Source: Acuticoccus yangtzensis (GTDB lineage Bacteria > Pseudomonadota > Alphaproteobacteria > Rhizobiales > Amorphaceae). Taken from it: 64,000 nucleotides of DNA. The translations under genes and the position numbers were made by a program. Below, piece by piece: positions 55,137 to 64,000 of the stretch. The notes below the pieces were generated by a model, which was not told where the DNA came from, searched no databases, and saw nothing but the letters and a program-made list of their open reading frames with translations. Every line of letters starts with the position of its first letter. Position 1 is the stretch's first letter. The DNA is taken from the NCBI RefSeq assembly GCF_001927245.1, contig NZ_MJUX01000005.1:186001-250000 (forward strand), in the 5' to 3' direction.

Positions 55137-58100
55137 TCAGGCCGCGACCTTCGTGTCGCCGTCCGCCAGCTTGGCGAGCTTGGTGAGGAGTACGGCGACG
55201 CCCTTGGTGCGTTTGTCGGCGTCCGGCCAGTCGCGGATGAAGACGATCTTCTGGTCCGGCCGCATCTTGGCGAGTGAGCCTTCGCCGGCGATCATCTGCA
55301 CCAGCCCCTGCGCATTGTCGAACTCGTTGTTGCGGAAGGTGATCACGCAGCCCTTCGGCCCGGCGTCGATCTTCTCCACGTTCGCCCGGCGGCACAGCGC
55401 CTTGATGTAGACGATCTTCAGAAGCCACTCGACCTCGTCGGGAATCTTGCCGAAGCGGTCCGTCATCTCGGCCCCGAAGGCGTCGATCTCGCGCGCGGAG
55501 GAAAGGTCTGCCAGGCGCCGATAGAGCGACATGCGAAGCTGCAGGTCCGGGATATAGTCCTCCGGGATCAGCACCGGGATGCCGATGGAGATGTGCGGCG
55601 ACCAGTGGTCAGGCGCCTCGTCGTCGGACCCTGCCTTGAGGGTGGCGACGGCCTCCTCCAGCATCGACTGGTAGAGCTCGAAGCCGACCTCCTTGATGTG
55701 GCCGGACTGCTCCTCGCCGAGGAGGTTGCCGGCGCCGCGAATGTCGAGATCGTGCGACGCGAGCTGGAAGCCGGCGCCAAGATTGTCGAGCGAGGACAGC
55801 ACCTTGAGCCGGCGCTGGGCGGGGCCGGTCAGCGTCTTGTCCACCGGCGTCGTCAGCAGCGCGTAGGCGCGGGTCTTGGACCGGCCGACGCGGCCGCGGA
55901 TCTGGTAGAGCTGCGCCAGGCCGAACATGTCCGCCCGGTGGACGATCAGCGTGTTGGCGGTCGGAATGTCGAGTCCCGCTTCCACGATGGTGGTCGCCAG
56001 AAGAACGTCATACTGGCCGTCGTAGAAGGCGTTCATCACCTCGTCGAGGTCGGTGGCCGACATCTGGCCGTGGGCGATGGCGACCTTCACCTCCGGCACG
56101 TGCTGCTCCAGAAACTCCTTCTGACCCGCAAGGTCGGACACGCGCGGGCAGACGTAGAAGGACTGCCCGCCGCGGTAGCGCTCGCGGAGCAGCGCCTCGC
56201 GGATGGTGAGCGGGTCGAAGGGCGTGACGAAGGTGCGCACCGTGAGCCGGTCGACGGGCGGCGTCGCGATGAGGGAGAGTTCGCGCACGCCAGTCAGCGC
56301 CAGTTGCATGGTGCGCGGGATCGGCGTCGCGGAGAGGGTCAGGACGTGCACGTCCGACTTCAGCTCCTTCAGCTTCTCCTTGTGCTTCACGCCGAATTTC
56401 TGCTCCTCGTCGACGATCAAGAGGCCGAGATCGCGGAACTCGATCCCCTTGGCGAGCAGCGCGTGGGTGCCGACGACGATGTCGACATCGCCCGACGCCA
56501 GCCCCGCCTTCATCTCGCGCATGTCCTTCGCAGAGACGAGGCGCGAGGCTTGCTCGACACGCAGCGGAAGCCCGGCGAAGCGCTCCTTGAAGGTCTTGAA
56601 GTGCTGGCGGGCGAGCAGCGTCGTGGGCACCACCAGCGCCACCTGCTTTCCGTCCATGGCGGCGAGGAAGGCGGCGCGGATCGCCACCTCCGTTTTGCCG
56701 AAGCCGACGTCGCCGCACACCAGGCGGTCCATCGGCATCCCCTTGGCGAGATCCTCGGCGGTGGCCTCGATGGCGGCGAGCTGATCGTCGGTCTCGTTGT
56801 AGGGGAATTTCGCCACGAACTCGTCGTAGACGCCGTGGGGCGGCATGATGACGGGGGCCTTCTTCAGGAGGCGCTGGGCGGCGGTCTTGATGAGCCCGTC
56901 CGCGATCTCGCGCACGCGCTCCTTCATCTTCGCCTTGCGGGCCTGCCAGCCGGCGCCGCCCAGCTTGTCCAGCACCACGCCCTCGGTGTCGGACGCGCCG
57001 TAGCGGGACAGAAGGTCGATGTTCTCCACCGGCAGGTAGAGCTTGTCGTCCTTCAGGTAGGCGATCTCGACGCAGTCGTGCGGCGCCCCCGCCGCCTCCA
57101 GCGTCTTGAGGCCGATGAAGCGGCCGATGCCGTGGTCGACGTGCACGACGAGGTCGCCCGGCGCCAGCGAGGCGACCTCGGTGAGGAAGTTGGCGTCGCG
57201 CTTCCTCTTGCGGCTGCTGGAGACGAGCCGGTCGCCCAGGACGTCCTGCTCGGCGACGATGACGTAATCGGGCGTCTCGAAGCCGGTTTCAAGCTCCAGC
57301 ACGGTGAGCGCGGCGGTGCCCTTGGGGAGCGCCTTCGCCTCGTCCATGGAGGCGACCTCGGCCATCTCGCCGATGCCGTGGTCCTTCAGCACCTGCGCCA
57401 TGCGGCTGCGCGAGCCGTCCGACCATGACGCCACGATGGGCCGCCGCCCCTCCTTGCGGATGGCGTTGGCGTGGTCGACCAGCGACACGAAGATGTTGAC
57501 GTTGCCCGCCGCGCGCTCGGCCGCGAAGGAGCGGCCCACCTTGCCGCCCGCGGGGACGGTCAGCGCACCGGCCTTGTCCGGCTCGTCGAAGGGCGACAGG
57601 CGCACGATGCGGCTTCCGGCGAAGATGTCGTCGATCGTCATCCCGGTAAGGTAGAGCTCACCGGTCGGCAGCGGGTTGTAGGGCGCGGTCTTCAGCGCCT
57701 CGCTGATGGTGGCGGTGCGGGCGGCGTAGTGGTCCTCGATCTCGGCCACGCGCTTGGCGATCGCGTCCTCGGCGAGGTGGTCGATGACGCAGCGCACGTC
57801 CGGCAGATAGTCGAACACGGTGGCGAGGCCGTCGTGGAACAGCGGCATCCAGTGCTCGACCCCCGACGCACGCACGCCCTCGGAGACGGAGTGGTAGAGA
57901 ATGTCGTCCTTCGACGCGGCGCCGAAACGGCGCAGATAGCCCTCGCGAAACCGGCTGATCGTCTCGTCGTTCAGGATGACCTCGCTCATCGGGATGAGCT
58001 CGATCTCGGGCCATTGGCCGGTGGTGCGCTGGGTCTCCGCGTCGAACGGGCGGATGGTCTCCAGCGTGTCGCCGAAGAAGTCGAGGCGGACGGGCTGCTC

Positions 58101-58691
58101 GGTGCCCGGCGCATAAAGGTCGACGATGCCGCCGCGCACGGCATATTCCCCCGCCTCGCGCACGGTGGGGGTGCGAAGGAAGGCGTTGTCCTCCAGCCAG
58201 GCGAGGACGTCGTTCATGGCGACGTCCGACCCCGCCTTGTGGCGCATCGTCGCCCTGCGGATCACGTCGGGTTTCGGGACGCGCTGCAGGATGGCGTTGG
58301 CGGTGGTGAGCACGGCCACCGGCCCGTCCTTGGGGCCGCGCGCTGCGAGCTGGGCCAGCGCCCCCGCCCGGCGCGCCTGAACCAGGGTAGACGGCGAGGC
58401 GCGGTCATAGGGCATGCAGTCCCAGCCCGGCAGGCGGATCACCGGCAAAGCGGGGTCGAAGAAGGCGAGCGACTGCTCGGCCGCCTTCAGCCGCGCCCCG
58501 TCGCGCGCGACAAACACCACCGGCGCCCCTGAAGCGGCGGCCAGCGCGGCCAGCACCTCGCCCTCCATGCCGTCGGGGATCTGGGTGACGGTCAGGTCAC
58601 GCGGCAGATCCGGCTCGGCGAGCCGGCGCAGACTGGGCTTTGAAAGTTCCTTGATCTCGGCGATCGAGAGCGCCTGCGCCTTCTTGGCCAT
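55137..58691 (-). CDS. mfd: transcription-repair coupling factor Mfd
   Basis: The 1184-residue protein has a UvrB-like N-terminus (VQARRAGALAQLAARG region), an RNA-polymerase-interacting Tudor-like domain (LVVHVDHGIGRFIGLKTLEA near 510-529), and a RecG-type motor with Walker A GDVGFGKTEVA near 660 and the DEEQ box VDEEQKFGVKHKEKL near 755. TRCF motifs and a regulatory C-terminal D7 domain follow. Mfd removes stalled RNA polymerase and recruits UvrA. The ATG at 58691 shares a base with the sdhE stop. Confidence 0.97.
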   Translation of the reverse strand: MAKKAQALSIAEIKELSKPSLRRLAEPDLPRDLTVTQIPDGMEGEVLAALAAASGAPVVFVARDGARLKAAEQSLAFFDPALPVIRLPGWDCMPYDRASPSTLVQARRAGALAQLAARGPKDGPVAVLTTANAILQRVPKPDVIRRATMRHKAGSDVAMNDVLAWLEDNAFLRTPTVREAGEYAVRGGIVDLYAPGTEQPVRLDFFGDTLETIRPFDAETQRTTGQWPEIELIPMSEVILNDETISRFREGYLRRFGAASKDDILYHSVSEGVRASGVEHWMPLFHDGLATVFDYLPDVRCVIDHLAEDAIAKRVAEIEDHYAARTATISEALKTAPYNPLPTGELYLTGMTIDDIFAGSRIVRLSPFDEPDKAGALTVPAGGKVGRSFAAERAAGNVNIFVSLVDHANAIRKEGRRPIVASWSDGSRSRMAQVLKDHGIGEMAEVASMDEAKALPKGTAALTVLELETGFETPDYVIVAEQDVLGDRLVSSSRKRKRDANFLTEVASLAPGDLVVHVDHGIGRFIGLKTLEAAGAPHDCVEIAYLKDDKLYLPVENIDLLSRYGASDTEGVVLDKLGGAGWQARKAKMKERVREIADGLIKTAAQRLLKKAPVIMPPHGVYDEFVAKFPYNETDDQLAAIEATAEDLAKGMPMDRLVCGDVGFGKTEVAIRAAFLAAMDGKQVALVVPTTLLARQHFKTFKERFAGLPLRVEQASRLVSAKDMREMKAGLASGDVDIVVGTHALLAKGIEFRDLGLLIVDEEQKFGVKHKEKLKELKSDVHVLTLSATPIPRTMQLALTGVRELSLIATPPVDRLTVRTFVTPFDPLTIREALLRERYRGGQSFYVCPRVSDLAGQKEFLEQHVPEVKVAIAHGQMSATDLDEVMNAFYDGQYDVLLATTIVEAGLDIPTANTLIVHRADMFGLAQLYQIRGRVGRSKTRAYALLTTPVDKTLTGPAQRRLKVLSSLDNLGAGFQLASHDLDIRGAGNLLGEEQSGHIKEVGFELYQSMLEEAVATLKAGSDDEAPDHWSPHISIGIPVLIPEDYIPDLQLRMSLYRRLADLSSAREIDAFGAEMTDRFGKIPDEVEWLLKIVYIKALCRRANVEKIDAGPKGCVITFRNNEFDNAQGLVQMIAGEGSLAKMRPDQKIVFIRDWPDADKRTKGVAVLLTKLAKLADGDTKVAA

Positions 58692-58972
58692 CAACCTGCC
58701 TTGTGAAACTGGATGACGCGTTCCAAAACCGCGCTCTGATGATTCTCGGGAACGTCCGCTTGCTCTGTGATCCAGGCATAAAGTTCAGGGTCGGGAACGC
58801 TCATGAGAGCTTCCATGTCGGCCACGTCCGCATCGCTCCACTGGTCGATCGTGGCGTCGGCGAACCGGCCCAGAAGCAGGTCCATTTCGCGCGTACCACG
58901 GTGCCAGGTGTGAAAGAGAAGACGCTTCTTACGCGGGTCGAGGCCGGCGGAGCTGCGGGTCGTTCCAGACAT
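58691..58972 (-). CDS. sdhE: FAD assembly factor SdhE
   Basis: The 93-residue protein has RLLFHTWHRGTREMDLLLGR near 17-36, containing the RGxxExD motif of SdhE/Sdh5 that helps attach FAD to succinate dehydrogenase flavoprotein. ATIDQWSDADVADMEALM and a C-terminal helix complete the five-helix fold. The start is placed at ATG 58972. The stop overlaps the mfd start by one base (TGATG). This sdhE-mfd pair opposite recG is common in Hyphomicrobiales. Confidence 0.94.
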   Translation of the reverse strand: MSGTTRSSAGLDPRKKRLLFHTWHRGTREMDLLLGRFADATIDQWSDADVADMEALMSVPDPELYAWITEQADVPENHQSAVLERVIQFHKAG

Positions 58973-59058
58973 AAACTTCTTTCCGCCCACGCTTTCAGTA
59001 TCGGTGAAAGGCGGCGCTCTACAACGCAGGATGGCCGGCGCCCCGGAAGGACGCCGGT

Positions 59059-61173
59059 ATGACAGGCAACGTCGATATCGGGCGCCTGATCGCCCCCGTC
59101 AATCGTCTCGCAGGTGTCGGCCCCGGCCGGGCGGACAGATTGGCCCATCTCCTCGGCCGCGAGAGCGCCGCCGAGACGCGAATCTTCGACCTCCTCAACC
59201 ACCTCCCCTCCGGCATTTCCGACCGGCGCACCCTTGTGAAGGTGGCCGACGCGCCCGAGCGCGGCACCGCAACCTACACGGTCAGGATCACCGGCCACGA
59301 AGCCTCGCGCACACCGAAGGGGCCCGTGCGCGCGTTCGGCGAGGACGAGACGGGCAAGCTCGCGATCGTCTTCTTCCGCGGCGGTTACAAGTGGATCGTC
59401 GGCGCACTCCCGGTGGGCGAATGGGTGCGCGTGTCCGGCGACACCACGTGGCGCGACGGACGGCCACAGGTCATCCACCCCGATGCGACCGCCATCGTCG
59501 ACGGTCCCGACGCGCCGATCGGCCCCGGTTTCGGCCTCGAGCCGACGTACCCGATGACGCAGGGGCTGACACCCGGCGTCCTCGCCGGGGCCATCGGCGC
59601 CGCGCTGGAGATGCTCGCCGACATTCCCGAGTGGCTGGACGGCGCGCTGATGACGCGCGAATCCTGGCCCGGTTTCGCCGACGCCTACCGCACCGTTCAC
59701 CGGCCCGAAGAGGTGGGCGACATCCTGCCCACCTCCCCCGCCCGCCGCCGCCTCGCCTATGACGAGCTGCTGGCGAGCCAGCTCGCGCTCGCCATCGTGC
59801 GCGACCGTGAACGCACCCGGCGCGGCAAGGCGCGGCGCTGGGACCCTGCCGCCATCGACGCGCTGGAGGCATCATTGCCCTTCGCGCTCACCCCGTCGCA
59901 GCGCCTCGCCATCGCCGAGGTGTCGGCGGACCTCGCCGCCGAGCACCGCATGACACGCCTCGTTCAGGGCGACGTCGGCTCCGGCAAGACGATGGTGGCG
60001 ATGGTGGCGGCGGCGATGGCGGCGGGCGACGGCGGCCAAACGGCCATCATGGCCCCCACCGACCTCGTCGCCCGCCAGCATTACGAGACGCTCGCCCGTT
60101 TCCTGGAGCCGCAGGGCGTCCCGGTGCGGCTCTTGACCGGCCGCATCTCCGACGCGGAGCGCGCCCGCGCCATGGCCGACCTCGCGGACGGCGCCGCCAA
60201 GGTCGCCGTCGGCACCCACGCGCTGTTTCAGGGCGCGGTGGAGTTCGCCGACCTTGCCCTCGTGGTGGTGGACGAGCAGCACCGCTTCGGCGTCTCCCAG
60301 CGCATGGCGCTGACGCAGAAAGGCCCCACCAGCGACCTCCTGGTGATGACCGCGACGCCCATCCCCCGCACCCTCGTCCTCGCCAGCTACGGCGACATGG
60401 ACGTCTCCCGCCTCACCGACAAGCCCGCCGGCCGCCAGCCGATCGAGACGCGCGTGGTGTCCGACACGCGCCTCGGCGACATCATCGAGCGTTTGCGCGC
60501 GGCCATCGGCCGGGGCGAGAAGGCGTACTGGGTGTGCCCGCTGGTGGAGCCGGGCGAAGAGAGCGAGCTCACCGCCGCCGTCAGCCGCCACAAGGTGCTG
60601 ACCGAGCGGCTCGGCCCCGTCGTCGGCCTCGTCCACGGCAAGACGCCGCTCGGCGAGCGCGAGGACGTGATGGCGGCCTTCAAGGACGGCGACGTCTCGG
60701 TTCTAGTGGCGACCACGGTGGTGGAAGTCGGCGTCGACGTTCCGGACGCGACGATCATGGTGATCGAGAACGCCGAGCGGTTCGGCCTGTCGCAGCTTCA
60801 CCAGTTGCGCGGGCGGGTCGGGCGCGGCTCCAAGCCGTCCACCTGCCTCCTCCTCTACCGCTCACCGCTGGGCGCGGTGGCGCGGCAGCGGCTCGACACC
60901 ATGCGCGCCACCAATGACGGCTTCCGCATCGCCGAGGACGACCTCAAACTGCGCGGCGAGGGCGAGCTTCTGGGCACCCGCCAATCCGGCGCGCCGCAGT
61001 TCCACGTCGCCGACCTCGACCGCGACGGTGACCTTCTGCAGATGGCGAGCGACGATGCGCGGCTGGTGGTCGCCACCGACCGCGACCTGACCGGCGAGCG
61101 GGGCCGTCCCCTGCGCGCCCTCCTCACCCTCTACGAGAGGCGCCGGGTGATCGAGCGGCTGCGCTCCGGTTGA
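59059..61173 (+). CDS. recG: ATP-dependent DNA helicase RecG
   Basis: The 704-residue protein has the N-terminal wedge (OB-fold) region, Walker A QGDVGSGKTMVA near 300-311, the DEQH box VVVDEQHRFGVSQRMA near 400-415, TATPIPRTL near 431, and the RecG helicase C end HQLRGRVGRGSKPSTCLLLY near 580-599. RecG rescues stalled replication forks by branch migration. The ATG at 59059 follows GGAAGG. It is divergent from sdhE-mfd. Confidence 0.97.
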   Translation: MTGNVDIGRLIAPVNRLAGVGPGRADRLAHLLGRESAAETRIFDLLNHLPSGISDRRTLVKVADAPERGTATYTVRITGHEASRTPKGPVRAFGEDETGKLAIVFFRGGYKWIVGALPVGEWVRVSGDTTWRDGRPQVIHPDATAIVDGPDAPIGPGFGLEPTYPMTQGLTPGVLAGAIGAALEMLADIPEWLDGALMTRESWPGFADAYRTVHRPEEVGDILPTSPARRRLAYDELLASQLALAIVRDRERTRRGKARRWDPAAIDALEASLPFALTPSQRLAIAEVSADLAAEHRMTRLVQGDVGSGKTMVAMVAAAMAAGDGGQTAIMAPTDLVARQHYETLARFLEPQGVPVRLLTGRISDAERARAMADLADGAAKVAVGTHALFQGAVEFADLALVVVDEQHRFGVSQRMALTQKGPTSDLLVMTATPIPRTLVLASYGDMDVSRLTDKPAGRQPIETRVVSDTRLGDIIERLRAAIGRGEKAYWVCPLVEPGEESELTAAVSRHKVLTERLGPVVGLVHGKTPLGEREDVMAAFKDGDVSVLVATTVVEVGVDVPDATIMVIENAERFGLSQLHQLRGRVGRGSKPSTCLLLYRSPLGAVARQRLDTMRATNDGFRIAEDDLKLRGEGELLGTRQSGAPQFHVADLDRDGDLLQMASDDARLVVATDRDLTGERGRPLRALLTLYERRRVIERLRSG

Positions 61174-61182
61174 CGCGACGGC

Positions 61183-62298
61183 TCAGCGCGGCGCCGCGGC
61201 GGGGGCCGGGCCGTCCAGCAGCGGCACCAGCGCCTCGGGCGCGAAGCCGAAGGCGGCGGCGACGTCGTTCTGCACGAAGGGCCGCATGGCGCCGACCTGG
61301 GTCGCCATCGTCGCGGCGGTCGCCCGGCTGGGTGAGCCGGTCAGCGCCCGCGCCTCGATGCTGAGATCCCGCAGATTGCGCATCAGGTCCTGCGTGCGCT
61401 GGTCCGCGGCACTCCCCGGCACGGCGTAGGCGTTCACGGTCGAGGCGATGTCCAGCATCGCCGCGAAGCGCCCCTGCACGAAGGCGGCGTTGGCCTGTCC
61501 GTTGCCGCTCACACGGCCGAGCGGACCGCGCGGGCGCGGCGACAACACGTCCTCGGTGCGTGACAGCGTCCGCAGCAGGCCGACCAGCATGTCGAACAGG
61601 CGGCGGCGCGATCCGGCCGGCATCGTGGGATCGGTCCACTGCGCCTCGACGAGCCCCGCCTCCCAGCGCCGTTCCATCGTGCGTGCGACGGTGGCGACGT
61701 TGGCGGCCAGCGTCATCGCGAGGTCGCAGCTCCCGTCTGCGTCCGACATGTCGAACAGGGCGTATCCCAGCGCGGGCAGCCCCACATAGCTCGGCTCCAG
61801 GCTGCGCAGCGCGGTCAAGGTCGCCGGACCGTCCGGCGCACTGCCCATCAGCACCGCGAATTGGGTGCGTCCCAGCCCCTCGTCGCCGAACGGGCTCATC
61901 ACGCTGGTGGCGGCGGTGCGGTTGAACTCGCTGCCGAAGGCCAGGGACACGGCGGCGCTACCGGCAAACATCGTGTCGACGAAGGCCGCCTCCAGGTCGT
62001 CGCTGGAATGGCCGTCGATGGAGCAGCGGCGCAGCACGATGTTCTGCAGCCGCGCCGCCGCCCGCGCGAAGGCGCCGAAGCGCGGCATCACGAGCTGGCG
62101 CGAAATATCGGCGATCGACGGGGTGTTGGGTCCTTCGACCGCGCTCGGATCGTCACCGGACAGACCCGTCGCGGCCTGCAGCGCGTTGATGACGTCGCCG
62201 GTGCGCTCCTGCGCTTGCACCGCTCCGGCGCCGGCGACGAGCGCCCCCAGCACCAGGGCCAGCGCCGCGCGCCTATTTGAGCTTGGCAAAGATCTCAT
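61183..62298 (-). CDS. imelysin-like secreted protein
   Basis: The 371-residue protein has a signal peptide (RRAALALVLGALVAGAGAVQA), then ISRQLVMPRFGAFARAAARL, YVGLPALGYALF, LAMTLAANVATVARTMERRW and long helices typical of the imelysin (ICMP) family. The GxHxxE motif of peptidase-like members is absent (LPALGY where many have LPALEY), so it is more likely an iron-uptake-associated or structural periplasmic protein. It overlaps the end of the glycosyltransferase gene by 26 nt on the same strand. Confidence 0.72.
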   Translation of the reverse strand: MRSLPSSNRRAALALVLGALVAGAGAVQAQERTGDVINALQAATGLSGDDPSAVEGPNTPSIADISRQLVMPRFGAFARAAARLQNIVLRRCSIDGHSSDDLEAAFVDTMFAGSAAVSLAFGSEFNRTAATSVMSPFGDEGLGRTQFAVLMGSAPDGPATLTALRSLEPSYVGLPALGYALFDMSDADGSCDLAMTLAANVATVARTMERRWEAGLVEAQWTDPTMPAGSRRRLFDMLVGLLRTLSRTEDVLSPRPRGPLGRVSGNGQANAAFVQGRFAAMLDIASTVNAYAVPGSAADQRTQDLMRNLRDLSIEARALTGSPSRATAATMATQVGAMRPFVQNDVAAAFGFAPEALVPLLDGPAPAAAPR

Positions 62299-64000
62299 CC
62301 AGCCGCTTGGCGTATTTCTTCGCCTCGGCCGCGATGGTGTAGTTCTTCGCCACGAAGGCCTTCGCCCGCTCGGCCCGCCGCTCGCGCTCTGCCGGGTTGG
62401 CCCGCACCGCCCGCATCATCTCCACAGCGCTCTCTTCTTTCGGGTTCGCCCACACCTGGTCACCGTCGACGAAGATATACTCGCCCGCCTTCGGCTCGAC
62501 GAGATCATAATCGACCAGCCACGAATGCTCGGGCCGCGTGAAGTCGACATTGCCCGAATAGCCGGTGCACAGGATGGGAACGCCGATCGACATCGCCTCG
62601 ATGAGCCCGAAGCCCCAGCCCTCCGAGCGGTGCAGCGACACGTAGCAGTCGCAGCCGCGCTTCAGGCGCATCAGGTCGGAATAACGCAGCGTTTCGTTGA
62701 GGATGGTGATGCGCGGGTCGGCCGCGGCGATCTCCACCAGGCGATCCCACCGGCGCGTCTGGTGCGGATCGTCCACGAAGTCGCGGTTATGGGTCTTGAG
62801 GACGAGATGAACGTCGTCATCCTCGCCGAACGCGGCCTTGAAGGCGGCCACTGTGGCGTGCGGGTTCTTGCGCTCCACGAAGGAGAACGAGTCGAAGGCG
62901 GCCATGAAGACGAAGGTCTTCGGTCCGATCGGCAGCCGCGCCTCCACCCATGCGCGCGACGCCTCGCGGCCCGGGTCCGGCACCTCCTCCACCGCCATGC
63001 CGACGTTGGTGACGGGCTTGCCCTTCATCACCGGCTTGTAGATCTCGACGCCGTACTCGGTGGCGACCCAGATCTCGTCGCAGATGTCGAAGGACAGGTT
63101 CTGCGCCTCCGCCGGACGGGACAGCTCCCAGAAATAATAGCCGATATTGTAGGCGCCGTTGAACACGTCCGGCATGTAGGCGAGCGCCATCGGCAGCGTC
63201 TCACCGTTGAGGTGGATGAGGTTCACCTGGGCCGGCTGCGGCACGTCGAACGCCAGGTCCTTGGTGTTCATGCCGACCGGGGCCGGATTGTCGAGATCGA
63301 AATCCAGAACGCTCGGCTCATAGCCAGCGGCCTTCAGCGTCTCGACCGACAGCCGCGCGGCCTGACCGAGACCGGACGACTTCGCCAGCGGGCCGATCAC
63401 CTGGATCTTCACCCGCTCGGCCTTCGGCGCCGTCGCCGCAGGATAACGCGCCGCCTCGAAGCGGTTGCCGTGGACGTCGAACGTCGTGTAGCGCAGCCGC
63501 TTCAGGTCGAAGCCGCGCTTCAGCAGGAAGTCGGTATAGCGCTCGGCGTTGAAGACTTCGGTGATCGCCTCACCGGACGGGTGAAGCTCCTGCAAGGTCT
63601 GGTCGAACAGCGTTTCACCAGGCCCGCCGTCGAACAGTGCGGTCAGGTTCTTGGTCGGCAGGAAGCGGATGGTGCTCGGCCGCATCGTCGCCTGCAGCAG
63701 CACCCACACATGGACAAGCCGCCGGTGGTCGGCCAGCGACAGGTCGAGCACGCTGTAGCCCGGATTGGTCTTGTGCTCCTCCTCGATGAAGCGGGATAGC
63801 GCCCACTCCTGGCCGAGGAAGTAGTTCGGCACCCGGCGCAGCACGTCGACATAATAGTCGGGGATCAGACAGTCCTCGACCTTCAGGTCGACCGCGCGCT
63901 CCAGGCACCACCAGCGGACGAACTTCTCGTACTGTGCAAGGTCGGTCAGCGGGAAGACGTCGGCCGCGCCGTGCGTCGTCAGCGCATAGGACAGCGCCGC
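62273..64000 (-). CDS. glycosyltransferase family 4-like protein, 5' part outside window
   Basis: The frame is open from the right edge to 62273 (575 residues visible). The C-terminal half is a GT4 fold: VIGPLAKSSGLGQAARLSVE near the middle, then KTFVFMAAFDSFSFVERKNP, LVLKTHNRDF, ITILNETLRYSDLMRLKRGC and the donor-binding LHRSEGWGFGLIEAMSIGVP with its E-x7-E pattern. The N-terminal about 200 residues (DVFPLTDLAQYEKFVRWW) resemble no family I can name. A GTG at 63844 is an internal possibility, but upstream codons are protein-like and unbroken, so the real start is probably further right. Confidence 0.88.
   Translation of the reverse strand, partial: AALSYALTTHGAADVFPLTDLAQYEKFVRWWCLERAVDLKVEDCLIPDYYVDVLRRVPNYFLGQEWALSRFIEEEHKTNPGYSVLDLSLADHRRLVHVWVLLQATMRPSTIRFLPTKNLTALFDGGPGETLFDQTLQELHPSGEAITEVFNAERYTDFLLKRGFDLKRLRYTTFDVHGNRFEAARYPAATAPKAERVKIQVIGPLAKSSGLGQAARLSVETLKAAGYEPSVLDFDLDNPAPVGMNTKDLAFDVPQPAQVNLIHLNGETLPMALAYMPDVFNGAYNIGYYFWELSRPAEAQNLSFDICDEIWVATEYGVEIYKPVMKGKPVTNVGMAVEEVPDPGREASRAWVEARLPIGPKTFVFMAAFDSFSFVERKNPHATVAAFKAAFGEDDDVHLVLKTHNRDFVDDPHQTRRWDRLVEIAAADPRITILNETLRYSDLMRLKRGCDCYVSLHRSEGWGFGLIEAMSIGVPILCTGYSGNVDFTRPEHSWLVDYDLVEPKAGEYIFVDGDQVWANPKEESAVEMMRAVRANPAERERRAERAKAFVAKNYTIAAEAKKYAKRLDEIFAKLK

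Noticed and set aside
55593-57428. 611-codon plus-strand frame inside mfd
   Set aside because: Antisense shadow of a clear Mfd coding region; composition (Leu/Arg/Val/His-rich) and lack of motifs argue against coding.
61865-63799. 644-codon plus-strand frame opposite the imelysin-like and glycosyltransferase genes
   Set aside because: Antisense shadow; no domains and no ribosome-binding site.

Overview
The window is a GC-rich stretch of an alphaproteobacterial chromosome, most likely order Hyphomicrobiales. Supporting signs are a BolA/monothiol-glutaredoxin pair, an eukaryotic-type NADP isocitrate dehydrogenase, the sdhE-mfd / recG neighbourhood, a KdsD with SIS and two CBS domains, an SbmA/BacA-type transporter, a PQQ locus and a Gfa-type glutathione-formaldehyde enzyme. 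I cannot name the genus. I see no phage genes, insertion sequences, CRISPR arrays or rRNA; the DNA reads as ordinary chromosome carrying several metabolic islands. Genes are tightly packed, with many 1-8 nt start/stop overlaps and several GTG starts.

Layout. 1-7.7 kb: BolA tail, grxD, a sulfotransferase, a secreted ClpP-like serine protease with a peptidoglycan-binding tail, an RmlC-like epimerase, a GT2 glycosyltransferase, an ABC-2 exporter pair and an exported MsrA. 7.7-17.8 kb: a secreted SRPBCC protein, gatCA, a small membrane protein, a cupin, a four-gene peptide-type ABC importer and a GNAT acetyltransferase. 18-22 kb: a CAP-domain/RTX protein, a MltB-type transglycosylase and KdsD. 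22-35.4 kb: a TPP enzyme diverging from a putative N-heterocycle catabolic operon. That operon has a molybdenum hydroxylase FAD subunit, a fused Fe-S/Moco subunit, a 6-hydroxynicotinate-reductase-like protein, a UPF0280 protein and a tiny coupled ORF. It is followed by a LivJ-HM-G-F type importer and a MarR regulator. 35.8 kb: tRNA-Gly(GCC). 36-41 kb: glucokinase, then the URC1-URC4-upp set of the URC pyrimidine-catabolic pathway. 41-44.7 kb: a LysR regulator, pqqA, pqqD, pqqE (no pqqB or pqqC here) and gfa. 44.9-51.6 kb: an SbmA-like transporter, a GlsB/YeaQ-like protein and a sugar-acid cluster (uronate dehydrogenase, LysE exporter, aldose 1-epimerase, semialdehyde dehydrogenase, FAH/hydratase). 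51.6-64 kb: a second sulfotransferase coupled to trmJ, icd, a DUF486 protein, mfd, sdhE, recG, an imelysin-like lipo/secreted protein and a glycosyltransferase cut by the right edge.

The most interesting block is 23.9-35.4 kb. It pairs an oxidative ring-hydroxylating molybdoenzyme with an Fe-S ring reductase, its own ABC importer and a MarR regulator. A perfect palindrome sits between the -35 and -10 elements of the transporter promoter. None of the usual downstream nicotinate-pathway enzymes is present, so the substrate and ring-opening route are open questions. Functions are inferred from motifs read by eye; no database search was run.
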